Source: Streptomyces sp. V3I8
GTDB lineage: Bacteria > Actinomycetota > Actinomycetes > Streptomycetales > Streptomycetaceae
Assembly: GCF_030817535.1 (NCBI RefSeq)
Contig: NZ_JAUSZL010000002.1
Location: forward strand, 8,556,001-8,620,000
DNA: 64,000 nucleotides
Direction: 5' to 3'
Part shown: piece after piece, positions 1-9,786 of the stretch
Layout: each line of letters starts with the position of its first letter
Numbering within the stretch: position 1 is the stretch's first letter
Notes under the pieces: model-generated
Seen by the model: only the letters and a program-made list of their open reading frames with translations
Told to the model about the DNA's origin: nothing
Databases searched by the model: none
Position numbers and translations under genes: made by a program

Positions 1-14
1 GGAGAATCGCCCCG

Positions 15-1904
15 ATGCACCACCAGGACACGGCGTCCCCGGATGTGAGCCCCGAGCGGCTGGTCGCGAACCGCTACCGACTGCTGTCCCCCCTCGGGGA
101 GGGCGGCATGGGCACCGTGTGGCGCGCCCGTGACGAGGTGCTGCGCCGCGAGGTCGCCATCAAGGAGGTGCGCGCTCCCTCCGGACTCGCCGCCGACAAG
201 ATCCAGCGCATGTACACCCGGCTGGAACGGGAGGCGTGGGCCGCGGCCCGGATCACCGCCCGCAACGTGATCACCGTGCACGACGTGGTCACCGACGGCG
301 ACCGTCCCTGGATCGTCATGGAACTCGTGCGCGGCCGCTCCCTCGCCGATCTGCTTGAGGCACAGGGGACGCTGAGCCCGCAGGAGACCGCGCGGATCGG
401 CGCCGAGGTCCTGAACGCGCTGCGCGCCGCGCACGAGGCCGATGTGCTGCACCGCGACGTCAAACCGGCCAATGTCCTGCTCGCCGACGACGACCGGGTG
501 ATCCTCAGCGACTTCGGCATCGCCATGGTGCTGGGCGACACCGCGCTCACCATGACCGGCGAGGTCGTGGGGTCCCCCGAATACCTGGCGCCGGAACAGG
601 CGTTGGGCCGCTCCCTGGGTCCCGCGACGGACCTGTGGTCGCTCGGCGTCCTGCTGCACACCGCCGTCCAGGGCCGCTCGCCCTTCCGGCAGGACAGCGC
701 CCTGGGTACGCTGCGCGCCGTCGTCGACGACGAACCGCCCGTCGCGGACCGCGCCGGCCCGCTGACCCCCGTCATCGAGGGTCTCCTGCGCAAGGACCCC
801 GCGGAGCGGGCCTCCGCCGAACAGACGGCGCGCCACCTGCGGCTCATAGCCGCCGGCGCCACGCCCGACGCCGACTCCACGTCGACGGGCCCCCAGCCGG
901 TGGCGACCGCCGGCACCGCGCAGACGGGCACCGCCGCGGCGACCGTCTTCGAACCGACCGACGACGTACGCCCGGTGCCGGACGCCACCTCCGCGGACAC
1001 CGCGGCGGTGACCGCCGTCGACGGGCCCACGGGACAGGCACGGCCCGCACCCGCGCCCACCTCGCAGGACGTCACGGCGACCGACGTGACGGCGGCGGAC
1101 ACGGCGGCGGCCGACGTCCCGGCGTCGGGCGTCACCGACACGCCCACCGTCCAGGTGCGCACGACGCCCGGCGCCTCCGACGCTCCCACCGGTGACGCCC
1201 TGCCCGTCACCGGTACGCCCGCGGCCCCGGCGCACCCGGCGGCAGCCGCCGCGCATCCCACGGGCCCCACGCACCAGCAGGTGCCGCAGGCGCACTCCCT
1301 GCCGACGGCGACCGCTCCGGTCACCACGGAGGCCCCCGGCGCCGCCCGGCCGCCGCGCGACCGGCGCAAGGGGTACCTGCTCGTGGCGCTGGCGACGGTG
1401 TCCGCCCTGCTGCTGGGCGGACTGGGCTACACCCTGCTCGACGACGGGGACGACGGCGGGGCGGACGCCAAGGACCCGGCGAACACGGCCGCCACGGGCT
1501 CCTCGTCACAGCAGGCACAGAACGGCGCCCCTTCCGCGGGCGGCGACGGTTCCGACGCGGAGGGCGGGTCCCCGGTCACGGTGACGGTCACGGGGACGAA
1601 CACGACGTACGCGGGCAGCTGCCCGCCGCCGCAGGACCAGGCACCCGCGTTCACGGCCACCTTCAAGGTGACGGAGCTGCCCGTGCGCTTCACCTACCGC
1701 TGGGTCTCGGCGGAGGGGTCGGTCGTCGACAAGACCTGGCGGGCGCTGTCGTTCTCGGAGGGCGGCCCCACCACCCACCAGCAGACGATCCGCGTGACGA
1801 CGTACGCCCAGGAGGGCACGCTGGCGAGCGCGATGGGCGTGGAGATCAAGTCGTCGCAGCAGACGATCTCCGACACGGTGCCGTTCACGGTGACGTGCCA
1901 ATGA
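15..1904 (+). CDS. membrane-anchored Ser/Thr protein kinase
   Basis: Hanks-type kinase of 629 residues. The kinase domain covers about residues 20-280: glycine loop GEGGMG at 28-33, catalytic Lys50 in VAIK, HRD at 146-148, DFG at 166-168 and the activation segment GSPEYLAPEQ near 186-195, so every key catalytic residue is present. A long Ala/Thr/Pro-rich linker (about 285-450) leads to a basic stop-transfer patch (RPPRDRRKG) and one membrane segment near 454-475. The C-terminal 150 residues would be extracellular. I see no PASTA repeats; the outer domain is unassigned. The start has GGAG 10 nt upstream. It probably phosphorylates cytoplasmic targets in response to an outside signal. The next gene carries an FHA (phosphothreonine-binding) domain, which suggests the two work together. 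Confidence 0.93.
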   Translation: MHHQDTASPDVSPERLVANRYRLLSPLGEGGMGTVWRARDEVLRREVAIKEVRAPSGLAADKIQRMYTRLEREAWAAARITARNVITVHDVVTDGDRPWIVMELVRGRSLADLLEAQGTLSPQETARIGAEVLNALRAAHEADVLHRDVKPANVLLADDDRVILSDFGIAMVLGDTALTMTGEVVGSPEYLAPEQALGRSLGPATDLWSLGVLLHTAVQGRSPFRQDSALGTLRAVVDDEPPVADRAGPLTPVIEGLLRKDPAERASAEQTARHLRLIAAGATPDADSTSTGPQPVATAGTAQTGTAAATVFEPTDDVRPVPDATSADTAAVTAVDGPTGQARPAPAPTSQDVTATDVTAADTAAADVPASGVTDTPTVQVRTTPGASDAPTGDALPVTGTPAAPAHPAAAAAHPTGPTHQQVPQAHSLPTATAPVTTEAPGAARPPRDRRKGYLLVALATVSALLLGGLGYTLLDDGDDGGADAKDPANTAATGSSSQQAQNGAPSAGGDGSDAEGGSPVTVTVTGTNTTYAGSCPPPQDQAPAFTATFKVTELPVRFTYRWVSAEGSVVDKTWRALSFSEGGPTTHQQTIRVTTYAQEGTLASAMGVEIKSSQQTISDTVPFTVTCQ

Positions 1905-2053
1905 CGTGCCAATGACGGCCCGGGCGGCGGCCGGTGGTTCCTCGCGCCGTCCCGCCCGGGTCCCCTGTTCGTGCCGGTCCGGTCCGCCTTCGTGCCGGGA
2001 CGTCCGCTCGACGCGGCCGCCCCGGCACCGGGCATGTCATCAAGGAGTTCGAA

Positions 2054-4006
2054 GTGTCGTCGGTCATCGTGGGACGCACGGGTCCCTTCAGCGGTCAGAG
2101 CGCGGTGCTGGGCACCGAGGGCTCCCTACGGTTCGGGCGCAAGAGCGACAACGATGTGATCATCGTCAGCACCAGCGCCTCCCGGCTGCACGCCGAGATC
2201 GTCGTGGAGGACGGCGCGTTCGTCCTGCACGACCGCAACAGCAGGAACGGGACGCACGTCAACGAGCGGCGCGTCACACGGCACGTGCTGGAGCACGGCG
2301 ACGTCATACGGATCGGTGACGAGACGTTCGCGTTCGAGACGCAGGAAGCCCTGGAGACGGTCATGGACCTCTCCCAGATGGACCTGCCGCGCGCCCCGGC
2401 CTCGGATCCCGGCACACTCCGCGTCACGGTCGCCGGCGGGGGCCCGGTCGGTCTCGCCTTCGCCCTGATGTTGGAGGACGCGCTGCCCGGGCGCGTGGCC
2501 GTCACCGTCCACGAGGGCCGCTGGGTCAGGTCCGGCTCCACGGTGAACTGGAAGGACGAGACGCACGGGAACGTACGCCGTCAGCAGGTCGTGACCCTCC
2601 AGAGCCGGCAGTACCTCGCGCTGACCGGGGAGATGCAGTCCGCGCTGTTCGCCGACCCGGCCAACTTCTCGGAGATGTGGCCCGTCGGACCGGACTCCGT
2701 CGACGGCAAACCGCCCCGCAACATCCGGATCGCCTACGTCGAGGACCAGTTGCTCGCGCTGGCCAACACCAAGGCGGCCATCCGGCTCGTACCGAAACGC
2801 TTCGACATCGCGGAGCACGAGGGCCGGCTCGCGCAGGAGCACGTCCTGGTGATCGGCGAGGGCGGCCGGTCCCGCACCCGCGAGTACTACGGGGACCGCT
2901 TCGGCGCGGCTGACGCCTCCATCTACTCCCTGGACGGCGAGCACATCCAGGACGTGGTGCTGGGACTGCGGGTCAAGTCGCCGCTGACCGACGAGATGAG
3001 CGTCCTGCTGACGGTGTCGCAGAACAGGTTCCTGCTCAACTCGCTGCGCGGCGAGGGCTTCCTCAACATGCGGCTCACCCGTGACGAGGCCAAGGCGGTG
3101 ATCGGCATCGATCCCGTCCGGCAGGTCTTCGAGGAGTGCATCGCCGCACGGCCCTGCGTGATGAGCCGCCACGAGGACAACGAGTTCGTGTGTCCCACCC
3201 ACGGCACCCTCTTCCTGCCCGCCCTGCTGCGCGGCTCGGCCCTGTGGAAGCGGATCCGGGAAGGCCTCAAGCTCTTCGGCGTGGCCGAGGACGACCTCAC
3301 CGCCATCACCTCGTTCCGGCTGGACATGGTGCAGCGCCCCAGGTTCACGGCGCAGCTCAGCCGCGCCACCGCGACGACCCCGGGAACGTACGGCTTCCTG
3401 CTGGGCGACGCCGCCAACGCCATCCACTTCTGGCCCGGGCGCGGTCTCAACAGCGGCGTCGCCTCCGCCGTGTCGCTGGCCCGCTCGCTCAGCCGCGCCT
3501 GGCGGGGCAAGCCGTTGCGCGACGCCGACTTCATCCGGCACGAGGCCGCGATGTCCATGCTGCAGTACCGGCACAAGAGCCGCGCCTGGAACGCCATGGT
3601 CACCACCGACGAACAGGGCGTCACCCGCGCCATCAAGGACGTCATCGCCCGCAGCATGGAGGAGGTCCCGGCGCCGGCGCCGACCGCCGAACCCGAGGAC
3701 GCGCGGCCCGACCTGGAGGCGCTGCTCGAACGCATGGGCGAGATCCGCTCGCGTCTCGCCACTCGCCTCCCCAATATGCCCACCGAGGAGGAACTGCGCG
3801 ACCACCTCGCCTCCCTCGCACCGTCGACGCTGCGGACACTGCAGGAGAGCGGCGCGTGGGACACGCTGATCGTCGGCGGCGAGGAGGCGGACATCGACCT
3901 CTTCTACCAGTCGGACGCGCCCGTGTACGTCGCCCGCCCCACGGACCCGCGGGCCGTCGGCCACGAGCCCGGTCCCCAGGAGCCCGCGGCCTACGACCCG
4001 GCCTGA
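2054..4006 (+). CDS. FHA domain-FAD monooxygenase-like fusion protein
   Basis: Protein of 650 residues. I chose the GTG start because AAGGAG lies 7 nt upstream; an in-frame ATG at 1934 has no such site and adds a low-quality N-terminus. Residues 1-95 form an FHA domain (GRKSDNDV, SRLHAEI and NSRNGTHVN are the phosphopeptide-binding signatures). From about 122 there is a Rossmann entry with GGGPVG, and near 446-468 a GDAAN-type second FAD motif followed by GRGLNSGV, as in PHBH-fold hydroxylases. The rest is helical with no membrane segment. Inference: an FAD protein whose location or activity is linked to Thr phosphorylation, plausibly by the kinase encoded 150 nt upstream. No substrate can be named. 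The domain pairing is unusual. Confidence 0.85.
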   Translation: MSSVIVGRTGPFSGQSAVLGTEGSLRFGRKSDNDVIIVSTSASRLHAEIVVEDGAFVLHDRNSRNGTHVNERRVTRHVLEHGDVIRIGDETFAFETQEALETVMDLSQMDLPRAPASDPGTLRVTVAGGGPVGLAFALMLEDALPGRVAVTVHEGRWVRSGSTVNWKDETHGNVRRQQVVTLQSRQYLALTGEMQSALFADPANFSEMWPVGPDSVDGKPPRNIRIAYVEDQLLALANTKAAIRLVPKRFDIAEHEGRLAQEHVLVIGEGGRSRTREYYGDRFGAADASIYSLDGEHIQDVVLGLRVKSPLTDEMSVLLTVSQNRFLLNSLRGEGFLNMRLTRDEAKAVIGIDPVRQVFEECIAARPCVMSRHEDNEFVCPTHGTLFLPALLRGSALWKRIREGLKLFGVAEDDLTAITSFRLDMVQRPRFTAQLSRATATTPGTYGFLLGDAANAIHFWPGRGLNSGVASAVSLARSLSRAWRGKPLRDADFIRHEAAMSMLQYRHKSRAWNAMVTTDEQGVTRAIKDVIARSMEEVPAPAPTAEPEDARPDLEALLERMGEIRSRLATRLPNMPTEEELRDHLASLAPSTLRTLQESGAWDTLIVGGEEADIDLFYQSDAPVYVARPTDPRAVGHEPGPQEPAAYDPA

Positions 4007-4067
4007 ACCGCCCGCCGCCGGCGGGCCCGCCGCGTCGCCGCGGACGGGACGGGACGGGGAGCAGGAG

Positions 4068-4099
4068 CCGTGCCGCGGAACGAGCGGACCGCGGCACGG
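4068..4099. terminator. bidirectional hairpin between convergent genes
   Basis: A perfect 11-bp stem (CCGTGCCGCGG / CCGCGGCACGG) with a 10-nt loop lies between the convergent FHA-FAD and peptidase genes. There is no T-run, so termination is inferred from position and stem strength. Confidence 0.6.
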
Positions 4100-4108
4100 T
4101 GACCGGGC

Positions 4109-5257
4109 TCAGGGGGAACGAGTACCGCCGGGGCCGCCCGCGGCGTCCGGCGCGCCACGGTCCAGCAGGGCGAGGAGCGGCGCAGCGGGCAGCGGGTGGC
4201 GGGTGTGGCCGTACGGGCCCGTGGTCGTGGTGGCGGTGAGCAGGGAGTCGAGGACGGACTCCTCGACGGCGTCGAGCACGGCGACGAAGAGCGGGTCCAG
4301 CCGGTCGTCCGCCACCACGGCGGGCCCGGCGGGCGTGCCCAGGGGGCGGGTGCCGAAGGCGAGACCGTAGTCGCCGCTGCCGTGGCCGTACGCGGCGCCG
4401 GCCCTGGCCAGCCCGTAGACCGCGCGCCGGGCGAGGCGGGTCAGCTGGCGGGCGTCCAGCGGGGCGTCGGTGGCGACCACGACCATGCAGGAACCCGCCT
4501 CGCCCGGCGCGGTCGCCGGGACCGGGTCCGCCGTCGGGACGCCGACGTCGGCGGGGGTGACCGTGCGGCCCGACACCCGCAGCGTGCCGCCGAAGTTGGC
4601 CTGCACGAGCACGCCGAGTGTCACCTCACGGCCGGCGGTCAGGGGCACGCGCCGCGACGAGGTGCCGATACCGGCCTTGAAACCCAGCGCGGCCGTTCCG
4701 GTCCCTGCCCCCACGCAGCCCTCGGCGACCGGACCGCCGCACGCGGAGTCGAGCGCGGCCCACACGTGTTCCGCCCGGACCGGACGGGAGCGGATGTCGG
4801 ACAGGAGCCCGTCGTTGCACTCCCCGACGACCGGGTTCAGACTCCGCGCCTTTGCCCCCTCGGGCCGCTCCAGGACCCAGCCGACCAGGGCGTCCGCGAC
4901 CCGGAAGGCGGACAGGGTCGAGGTGAGCAGCACCGGCGTCTCCAGCGCGCCGAGTTCCGCGAGCTGCGTGGTGCCGAGCAGCTTGCCGTAGCCGTTGCCC
5001 GCGAACACCCCGGCCGGCAGCGGGCTGCCGGGCCCCACCCCGTCCGGCACGATCGCGGTGACACCGCTGTGCACCCGGGGCGGGCGGACCAGCGTGGTGT
5101 GTCCGACGCGGACACCGGGGACGTCGGTCAGGGCGTTGTGCGCTCCGGTGGGCAGGTCCCCGACGCCGAGACCGAGCGCACGGGCGCGGCGGGCGGCGGT
5201 GGGCGGGGGCGTTTCGGACAGGGACGCACGCGACGGATCGTGCAACGACTCACGCAT
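4109..5257 (-). CDS. P1/S58 (DmpA-type) self-processing aminopeptidase
   Basis: Protein of 382 residues, the usual length for the DmpA/BapA family of N-terminal-nucleophile peptidases, which cleave themselves before a Ser that then becomes the catalytic nucleophile. Visible family motifs are LTDVPGVRVGHTT near 43-55, VGECND near 143-148, and GAGTGTAALGFKAGIGTSSR at 183-202. The expected autocleavage site is Gly255-Ser256 in AGSCMVVVATDAPL, close to DmpA Ser250. The protein has no signal peptide, so it is probably cytoplasmic. Members act on small peptides or amides with D- or beta-amino acids. No operon partner is evident; it converges on the FHA-FAD gene and diverges from the next gene. Confidence 0.88.
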   Translation of the reverse strand: MRESLHDPSRASLSETPPPTAARRARALGLGVGDLPTGAHNALTDVPGVRVGHTTLVRPPRVHSGVTAIVPDGVGPGSPLPAGVFAGNGYGKLLGTTQLAELGALETPVLLTSTLSAFRVADALVGWVLERPEGAKARSLNPVVGECNDGLLSDIRSRPVRAEHVWAALDSACGGPVAEGCVGAGTGTAALGFKAGIGTSSRRVPLTAGREVTLGVLVQANFGGTLRVSGRTVTPADVGVPTADPVPATAPGEAGSCMVVVATDAPLDARQLTRLARRAVYGLARAGAAYGHGSGDYGLAFGTRPLGTPAGPAVVADDRLDPLFVAVLDAVEESVLDSLLTATTTTGPYGHTRHPLPAAPLLALLDRGAPDAAGGPGGTRSP

Positions 5258-5301
5258 GGGAGCACGCTATCGGGGCGGTCCTGCGGTCCGGATCCGCGCG
5301 T

Positions 5302-5325
5302 CCCGCGGGCGCCCCGCGGGTTTTT
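5302..5325 (+). terminator. hairpin plus T5 in a divergent intergenic region
   Basis: Two copies of CCCGCGGG separated by 3 nt are followed by TTTTT, an intrinsic-terminator shape on the plus strand. No plus-strand gene ends here, so it may be a leader attenuator for the gene starting at 5477 or chance in very GC-rich sequence. Confidence 0.35.
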
Positions 5326-5476
5326 CCGTCCGGTGCGTCCGAATGCCCCGCCCGCACGGAATCCAGTGTGTGCGGCGTGCCCGCCGCGCCCTGAGCGGCG
5401 ACGGGCCGAGCACCGCCCCCGCGCGGGGCGCCGGTGACCGCGGGCGGGGGCCCGCCGACGGGAGGACGCGACGGCG

Positions 5477-6370
5477 ATGAGACTGACCAGACCACCCTGC
5501 GTCGACGGGCTGCGGGAACGCCTCGGCGGCGAACTCTTCGCCCGGGTGGCAGGACCGGACGGCCCCCGCAACCGGGCCCGCATCCACGGCACGCCGGGCC
5601 CGCGCTGGTTCGGACCCGAGCGCCCCGTCCGCCGGGTGCACGGCGACGCGTCGATGTTCATCGGCGGCCTGTCGGCCCTGCTGCTCCAGTCGCTCCATCC
5701 GCTCGCCATGGCCGCCGTCGCCGCCCACTCCGGCTTCCGGGGCGACCCGTGGGGCAGGCTCCAGCGCACCAGCACGTTCCTGGCGACGACGACGTACGGC
5801 ACCGGTGAGAGTGCCCGGCTGGCCTGCGCACGGGTGCGTGCGGTCCACGAGCGGGTGTCCGGGACGACCCGCGAGGGCGTCGCCTACCGGGCAGGCGATC
5901 CGCATCTGCTGGGCTGGGTCCACGTCGCCGAGGTCGACAGCTTCCTGCGCGCCCACCAGCTCTACGGGCGGCGCCCGCTGACGGCGCGCGAGTGCGACGG
6001 GTACGTCGAGGACATGGCGCGCGTCGCCGCCGCCCTGGGCGTACCCGATCCGCCGCGCGACCGGGCGGGGCTCGACGCACGGCTGCAGGCGTACCGTCCC
6101 GAACTGCGGACGACCCCGCAGGCCCGTGACGCCGCACGCTTCCTGCTGCTGAACCCGCCGGTCCCGCTGGTCGCCCGTCTCCCGTACGGGGTGCTCGCCG
6201 CGAACGCGGTGTCCCTGCTGCCCGCCTGGGCCGCCGCGGAGCTCCGGCTGCCCAGACCGGCGGTGGTCGACGGCCTGTGCGTACGGCCGCTCGGCTCCGC
6301 CGTGATCTCGGCGGTCCGGTGGGCGATGACCCCGCCGCCGTCCGCCCGTGCCGCAGCACCGACCGCCTGA
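5477..6370 (+). CDS. DUF2236 / MpaB-type oxygenase-like protein
   Basis: Protein of 297 residues matching the oxygenated-DUF2236 fold (mpaB / latex-clearing protein group). It has an N-terminal RVHGD segment, the LLQSLHPLAMAAVAAHS helix, then FLATTTYGT and HLLGWVHVAEVDSFLRAHQLYG, which supply the conserved His/Arg residues expected to hold haem or another metal. Known members include the rubber oxygenase Lcp and fungal MpaB, but most bacterial copies have no assigned substrate. No signal peptide is seen. It diverges from the S58 peptidase. It lies about 100 nt before the regulator gene at 6472 on the same strand, so the two may be co-transcribed. Confidence 0.8.
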   Translation: MRLTRPPCVDGLRERLGGELFARVAGPDGPRNRARIHGTPGPRWFGPERPVRRVHGDASMFIGGLSALLLQSLHPLAMAAVAAHSGFRGDPWGRLQRTSTFLATTTYGTGESARLACARVRAVHERVSGTTREGVAYRAGDPHLLGWVHVAEVDSFLRAHQLYGRRPLTARECDGYVEDMARVAAALGVPDPPRDRAGLDARLQAYRPELRTTPQARDAARFLLLNPPVPLVARLPYGVLAANAVSLLPAWAAAELRLPRPAVVDGLCVRPLGSAVISAVRWAMTPPPSARAAAPTA

Positions 6371-6471
6371 GCGGACGCAACACACGCCCCAACCCCTTAC
6401 ACGCCCCAACCCCTCACGCGCTCCGCGCACCGCGCGCATCGCCCGGACGATTGCTACGAGAGACGGTCACC

Positions 6472-8490
6472 GTGCTGAACAACCTGCCCGAGCTCCCCGA
6501 CGGCCTCGTCGGACGACGCGAGGAGCTGGCGCACGTCACCGCCGCCCTGGGCCGCCACCGCCTGGTCGTCCTCACGGGCGTGGGCGGCGTGGGCAAGAGC
6601 CGGCTCGCGCTGCACGCCGCGGAGCAGCTGGCGCGCTCCGGCACCCGGGGTGTGGCCTGGGCGGACCTGTGGCCCCTGACGAGCGACCGCCTCCTGCTCG
6701 CCACGGTCGCCGACGCCCTCGACTTCGCCGACCACGCGACGGCCGAGCCGCTGGACGCGTTGTGCGGATGGCTGACGGACCGGGACGTCCTGCTGGTGCT
6801 GGACTCGTGCGAGCACCTCTCGGCGGCCTGCCGCGGCCTGCTCGCCCGCATCCTCGACGACTGCCCGGCCGTGACCGTGCTGGCGACCAGCCGGGAGCCG
6901 CTGGGGATGGACGGCGAGCACCAGGTGGTCGTGGACCCGCTGCCGCCGGAGACCGACGCCGCGGAGCTCTTTCGCCGCCGCGCGCTCGAGACGGGAACGG
7001 GGCCGGTGGCCGCCGACGACCTCGGGACCGTCGTCCGGCTGTGCCGGCGGCTGGAGGGGATCCCGCTCGCGCTGGAGCTGGCGGCCGGCCAGCTGGCGCA
7101 CCGCACGCTGCGCGAGGTCGAGGACGACCTGGGCTCCCGTCTGGACCTCGTCGCGGAGAGTCCGGTCGCCGGGCACTTCCGGCACCGCACGCTGCGTACC
7201 ACCATCGGCTGGAGCCACGAACTGTGCACGCCCGCGGAGCGGTTGCTGTGGGCCCGGTTCGCGGCGTTCCGGGCCCCCGTGGACGCGGACGCCGTGCGCG
7301 CCGTGTGCACCGACGACGTGCTGCGCGCCGCGGACGCCGAACGCGCGCTCGCCGCTCTGGAGCAGAAGTCCGTCGTGTCCCGGGTCGACGGCCGCTTCCA
7401 CATGCTCGACACCCTGCGGGAGTACGGCCGTATGTGGCTCGGAGAGCTGGGCGAGACCACCCGGCTGTCCGAGCGGCACGCCGCGTACTTCCTGCGCAGG
7501 GCCCGGCGCGCCCACGCGGACTGGCTGGGGCCGGCCCAGATCGAGGCGTACCGGTGGGTGTCCTCCGCGCACGCCGACCTGTGCGCCGGACTCGAGCACT
7601 TCCTCGCCACGCGGCCCCAGCAGGCGCTCGAACTCTCCGGGGTGCTGGCCCTCTTCTGGAGCTGCTGCGGTCATCTGCGGGAGACCACCGGCTATCTGGA
7701 GGAGGCCCTGGCCCTGACGGACCGGCCGGGAGCGGTACGGACGCGGGCGCTGTGGGCGCTGGGCGTCGCCCGGGTGCTGTGCGGCGAGCAGGAGGTGGCG
7801 CACCGGCTCGCCCTGGAGTGCGAGCGGCAGGCCGCGGCGCAGGGGGAGACCGAGGGCACGCTGCACGCCGCGTACCTGCTGGGTCTCGTCCACCTGATGG
7901 AGGGCCGGCCGATGGCCGCGCGGTTCGTGGTCGACGGAGCTCTGGAGAGCGTGCGGGGCAGGCCCTTCGACTCCGTCGGCCGCGTCCTGTGCCGGCTGGT
8001 CCGGATCTTCGGCCTGACGGGCGAAGGACTGCGGGAGGAGGCCCGCCGCGAGGCCCGTGAGCTGCGCCGGGGCTGTGCCGAGCGCGGCGAGTGGTGGACG
8101 CGGTCGTACGCCGACTACCAGCTGGCGCTGCTCGCGCTGTTCGAGGACCGTCCCGAGGAGGCGGCCGGGCACGCGACGTCCATGCTCGACGGCAAGCGGC
8201 TCATCGGCGACAGCTTCGGCATCGCCCTCGGCCTCGACCTGCTCGCCTCGGCGCTCGCCGCGCAGGGGGCGGGCGAGCCCGCGGTCGCCGCGTACGGGGC
8301 CGGGGAGAACTACTGGGCCGCCGTCGGCCACCCGCAACGGGGCACCCCGGAACTCGGACCCGTACGGGAGCGGTACGAGACGGCCGCCCGGTCCCTGCTG
8401 GGCGACTCCGGGTACGACAAGGCCCTGCTCGACTCGGTGCTCCGGGACCCGGAGGCGGTGCTGCGGGAACTGCTGGACAGGACCACGTGA
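6472..8490 (+). CDS. NB-ARC ATPase regulator (AfsR/LuxR-like, no DNA-binding domain)
   Basis: Protein of about 672 residues from the GTG at 6472, where the conserved LPELPDGLVGRREEL opening begins; a TTG at 6451 is an alternative. P-loop GVGGVGKS lies near 35-42, a Walker B-like VLLVLDSCEH near 105-114, and VTVLATSREPLG (sensor region) near 137-148. NB-ARC winged-helix and TPR-like helical repeats follow to the C-terminus. It resembles the ATPase half of AfsR-like or large LuxR regulators but I see no SARP or HTH DNA-binding domain, so it would act through protein contacts. It is convergent with the amine-oxidase gene at the edge of the biosynthetic cluster, so a role in cluster control is possible but unproven. 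Confidence 0.8.
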   Translation: MLNNLPELPDGLVGRREELAHVTAALGRHRLVVLTGVGGVGKSRLALHAAEQLARSGTRGVAWADLWPLTSDRLLLATVADALDFADHATAEPLDALCGWLTDRDVLLVLDSCEHLSAACRGLLARILDDCPAVTVLATSREPLGMDGEHQVVVDPLPPETDAAELFRRRALETGTGPVAADDLGTVVRLCRRLEGIPLALELAAGQLAHRTLREVEDDLGSRLDLVAESPVAGHFRHRTLRTTIGWSHELCTPAERLLWARFAAFRAPVDADAVRAVCTDDVLRAADAERALAALEQKSVVSRVDGRFHMLDTLREYGRMWLGELGETTRLSERHAAYFLRRARRAHADWLGPAQIEAYRWVSSAHADLCAGLEHFLATRPQQALELSGVLALFWSCCGHLRETTGYLEEALALTDRPGAVRTRALWALGVARVLCGEQEVAHRLALECERQAAAQGETEGTLHAAYLLGLVHLMEGRPMAARFVVDGALESVRGRPFDSVGRVLCRLVRIFGLTGEGLREEARREARELRRGCAERGEWWTRSYADYQLALLALFEDRPEEAAGHATSMLDGKRLIGDSFGIALGLDLLASALAAQGAGEPAVAAYGAGENYWAAVGHPQRGTPELGPVRERYETAARSLLGDSGYDKALLDSVLRDPEAVLRELLDRTT

Positions 8491-8541
8491 CCGCCGGGCG
8501 GGACCGCATGGGCGCCGTACAGCACCACGTGGGCCGCGGGC

Positions 8542-9786
8542 CTACCGCCGTCCGAGGTCCCGCGCGATCTCACGGGCCGCGCGTGCGCCCGATGCCAGCG
8601 CCCCCTGCACCGACCCCGTGGCCCGGTGGTCGCCGCACACGTACCGGCCGGGGGCGTACCGGGAGGTACGGCTGAGGGGCTGCGGGGGCGCCATCGCGGG
8701 CAGGGCGTCGGGGACGGTGCGTACGGTCAGCAGGTCCCAGCCGGCCGTGTCGGTGCCGTACGCCCCGGCCAGCGCCGTCCGGACCTCGCGTTCGCGGCCC
8801 GCCGTGTCCCCGCCGAGCACCGAGGTCGCGATCAGGGACATGCCCTCGGGCGCGTACGCGGGGACGACCTCGCTCAGGACACAGGAGTTCAGGAAGCGCC
8901 TGCCGGTGTCGGTGAGGAGGGTGGGTTCGGCGAGCGGGGAGCGCGGGGCCGCGTGGTAGTAGGTGGTCACCACCCGGTACGGCGGCACGTCCAGGTCCGG
9001 CAGCAGACGGGTCGCCGGACCGGGCCCCGTCGCCACGACCACGGCGCGGGCCGGCAGTTCGGCGCCCGTGGCCAGCGCGACGCCGTCGTCCGTGAGCCGG
9101 GCGACCGGTGTGCCGAGCCGCACGGTCGCCTCGGGGAGCGCGGCCGCGAGCATGCGCGGCACCGCTCCGATGCCCTCGCCCGGCAGGCACAGCGTGCCGC
9201 GCAGCATGGTGCGCCAGACGAGGTGGAAGACCCGCCCCGAAGTCTCCAGCTCGTCCTCCAGGAAGACGCCGGAGAGGAACGGCCGGAAGAACCGCTCGAC
9301 GAACTCCTCGCTGAACCCCGCCGCCGCGAGCGCGGTGCGGGTGGTGCGGTCCTCGCCGCGTTTCAGCAGGCGCGCGGGCGCGCACATGTCCCGCGCCGAC
9401 AGGGCGCCCAGCGCGACCAGGTCACGGACGCCCGCGAGCCGGCCGGGACGTAGGTCGTGGAGCTCGCGGGGCCTGCGGGTCGGGTCGCTGAAGCGCAGCG
9501 ACCCCTCCCCGGTGTGCACGAGGACCCCCGGCGTGAACGGCCTCAGCCGCAGGTCGCGCAGCGGCAGCCGGCGGCGGACCTGCGGGTAGGCCGTGTTGAA
9601 GACCTGGAAGCCGCGGTCGACGACGAACCCCTCGTGACGGTCCGAGCGCATGCGCCCGCCCACCTCGTCGGACGCCTCCAGCACCTCGACGTCGAGGCCG
9701 GCCGCCACCAGGTCACGGGCACAGGCCAGGCCGGCCAGCCCCGCACCGACCACCAGGACGTCCGGTGCACCACGAGTGGCGGCCAT
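8542..9786 (-). CDS. FAD-dependent amine oxidase / phytoene-desaturase-like oxidoreductase
   Basis: Protein of 414 residues. The N-terminal dinucleotide-binding motif VVGAGLAGLACARDLVAAG (about 11-29) is followed by the EASDEVGGRM FAD signature typical of the amine oxidase/desaturase superfamily. VVATGP appears mid-protein, and the C-terminal YVCGDHRATGSVQGALASGARAA segment contacts the flavin. It is the last gene of a minus-strand run (NRPS, NRPS-PKS, TauD, this gene), 107 nt after TauD, so it may be a tailoring enzyme of the cluster. Equally it could be a neighbouring NAD(P)/FAD protein unrelated to the product, since this family is common in Streptomyces. No substrate can be read from the sequence. 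Confidence 0.82.
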   Translation of the reverse strand: MAATRGAPDVLVVGAGLAGLACARDLVAAGLDVEVLEASDEVGGRMRSDRHEGFVVDRGFQVFNTAYPQVRRRLPLRDLRLRPFTPGVLVHTGEGSLRFSDPTRRPRELHDLRPGRLAGVRDLVALGALSARDMCAPARLLKRGEDRTTRTALAAAGFSEEFVERFFRPFLSGVFLEDELETSGRVFHLVWRTMLRGTLCLPGEGIGAVPRMLAAALPEATVRLGTPVARLTDDGVALATGAELPARAVVVATGPGPATRLLPDLDVPPYRVVTTYYHAAPRSPLAEPTLLTDTGRRFLNSCVLSEVVPAYAPEGMSLIATSVLGGDTAGREREVRTALAGAYGTDTAGWDLLTVRTVPDALPAMAPPQPLSRTSRYAPGRYVCGDHRATGSVQGALASGARAAREIARDLGRR

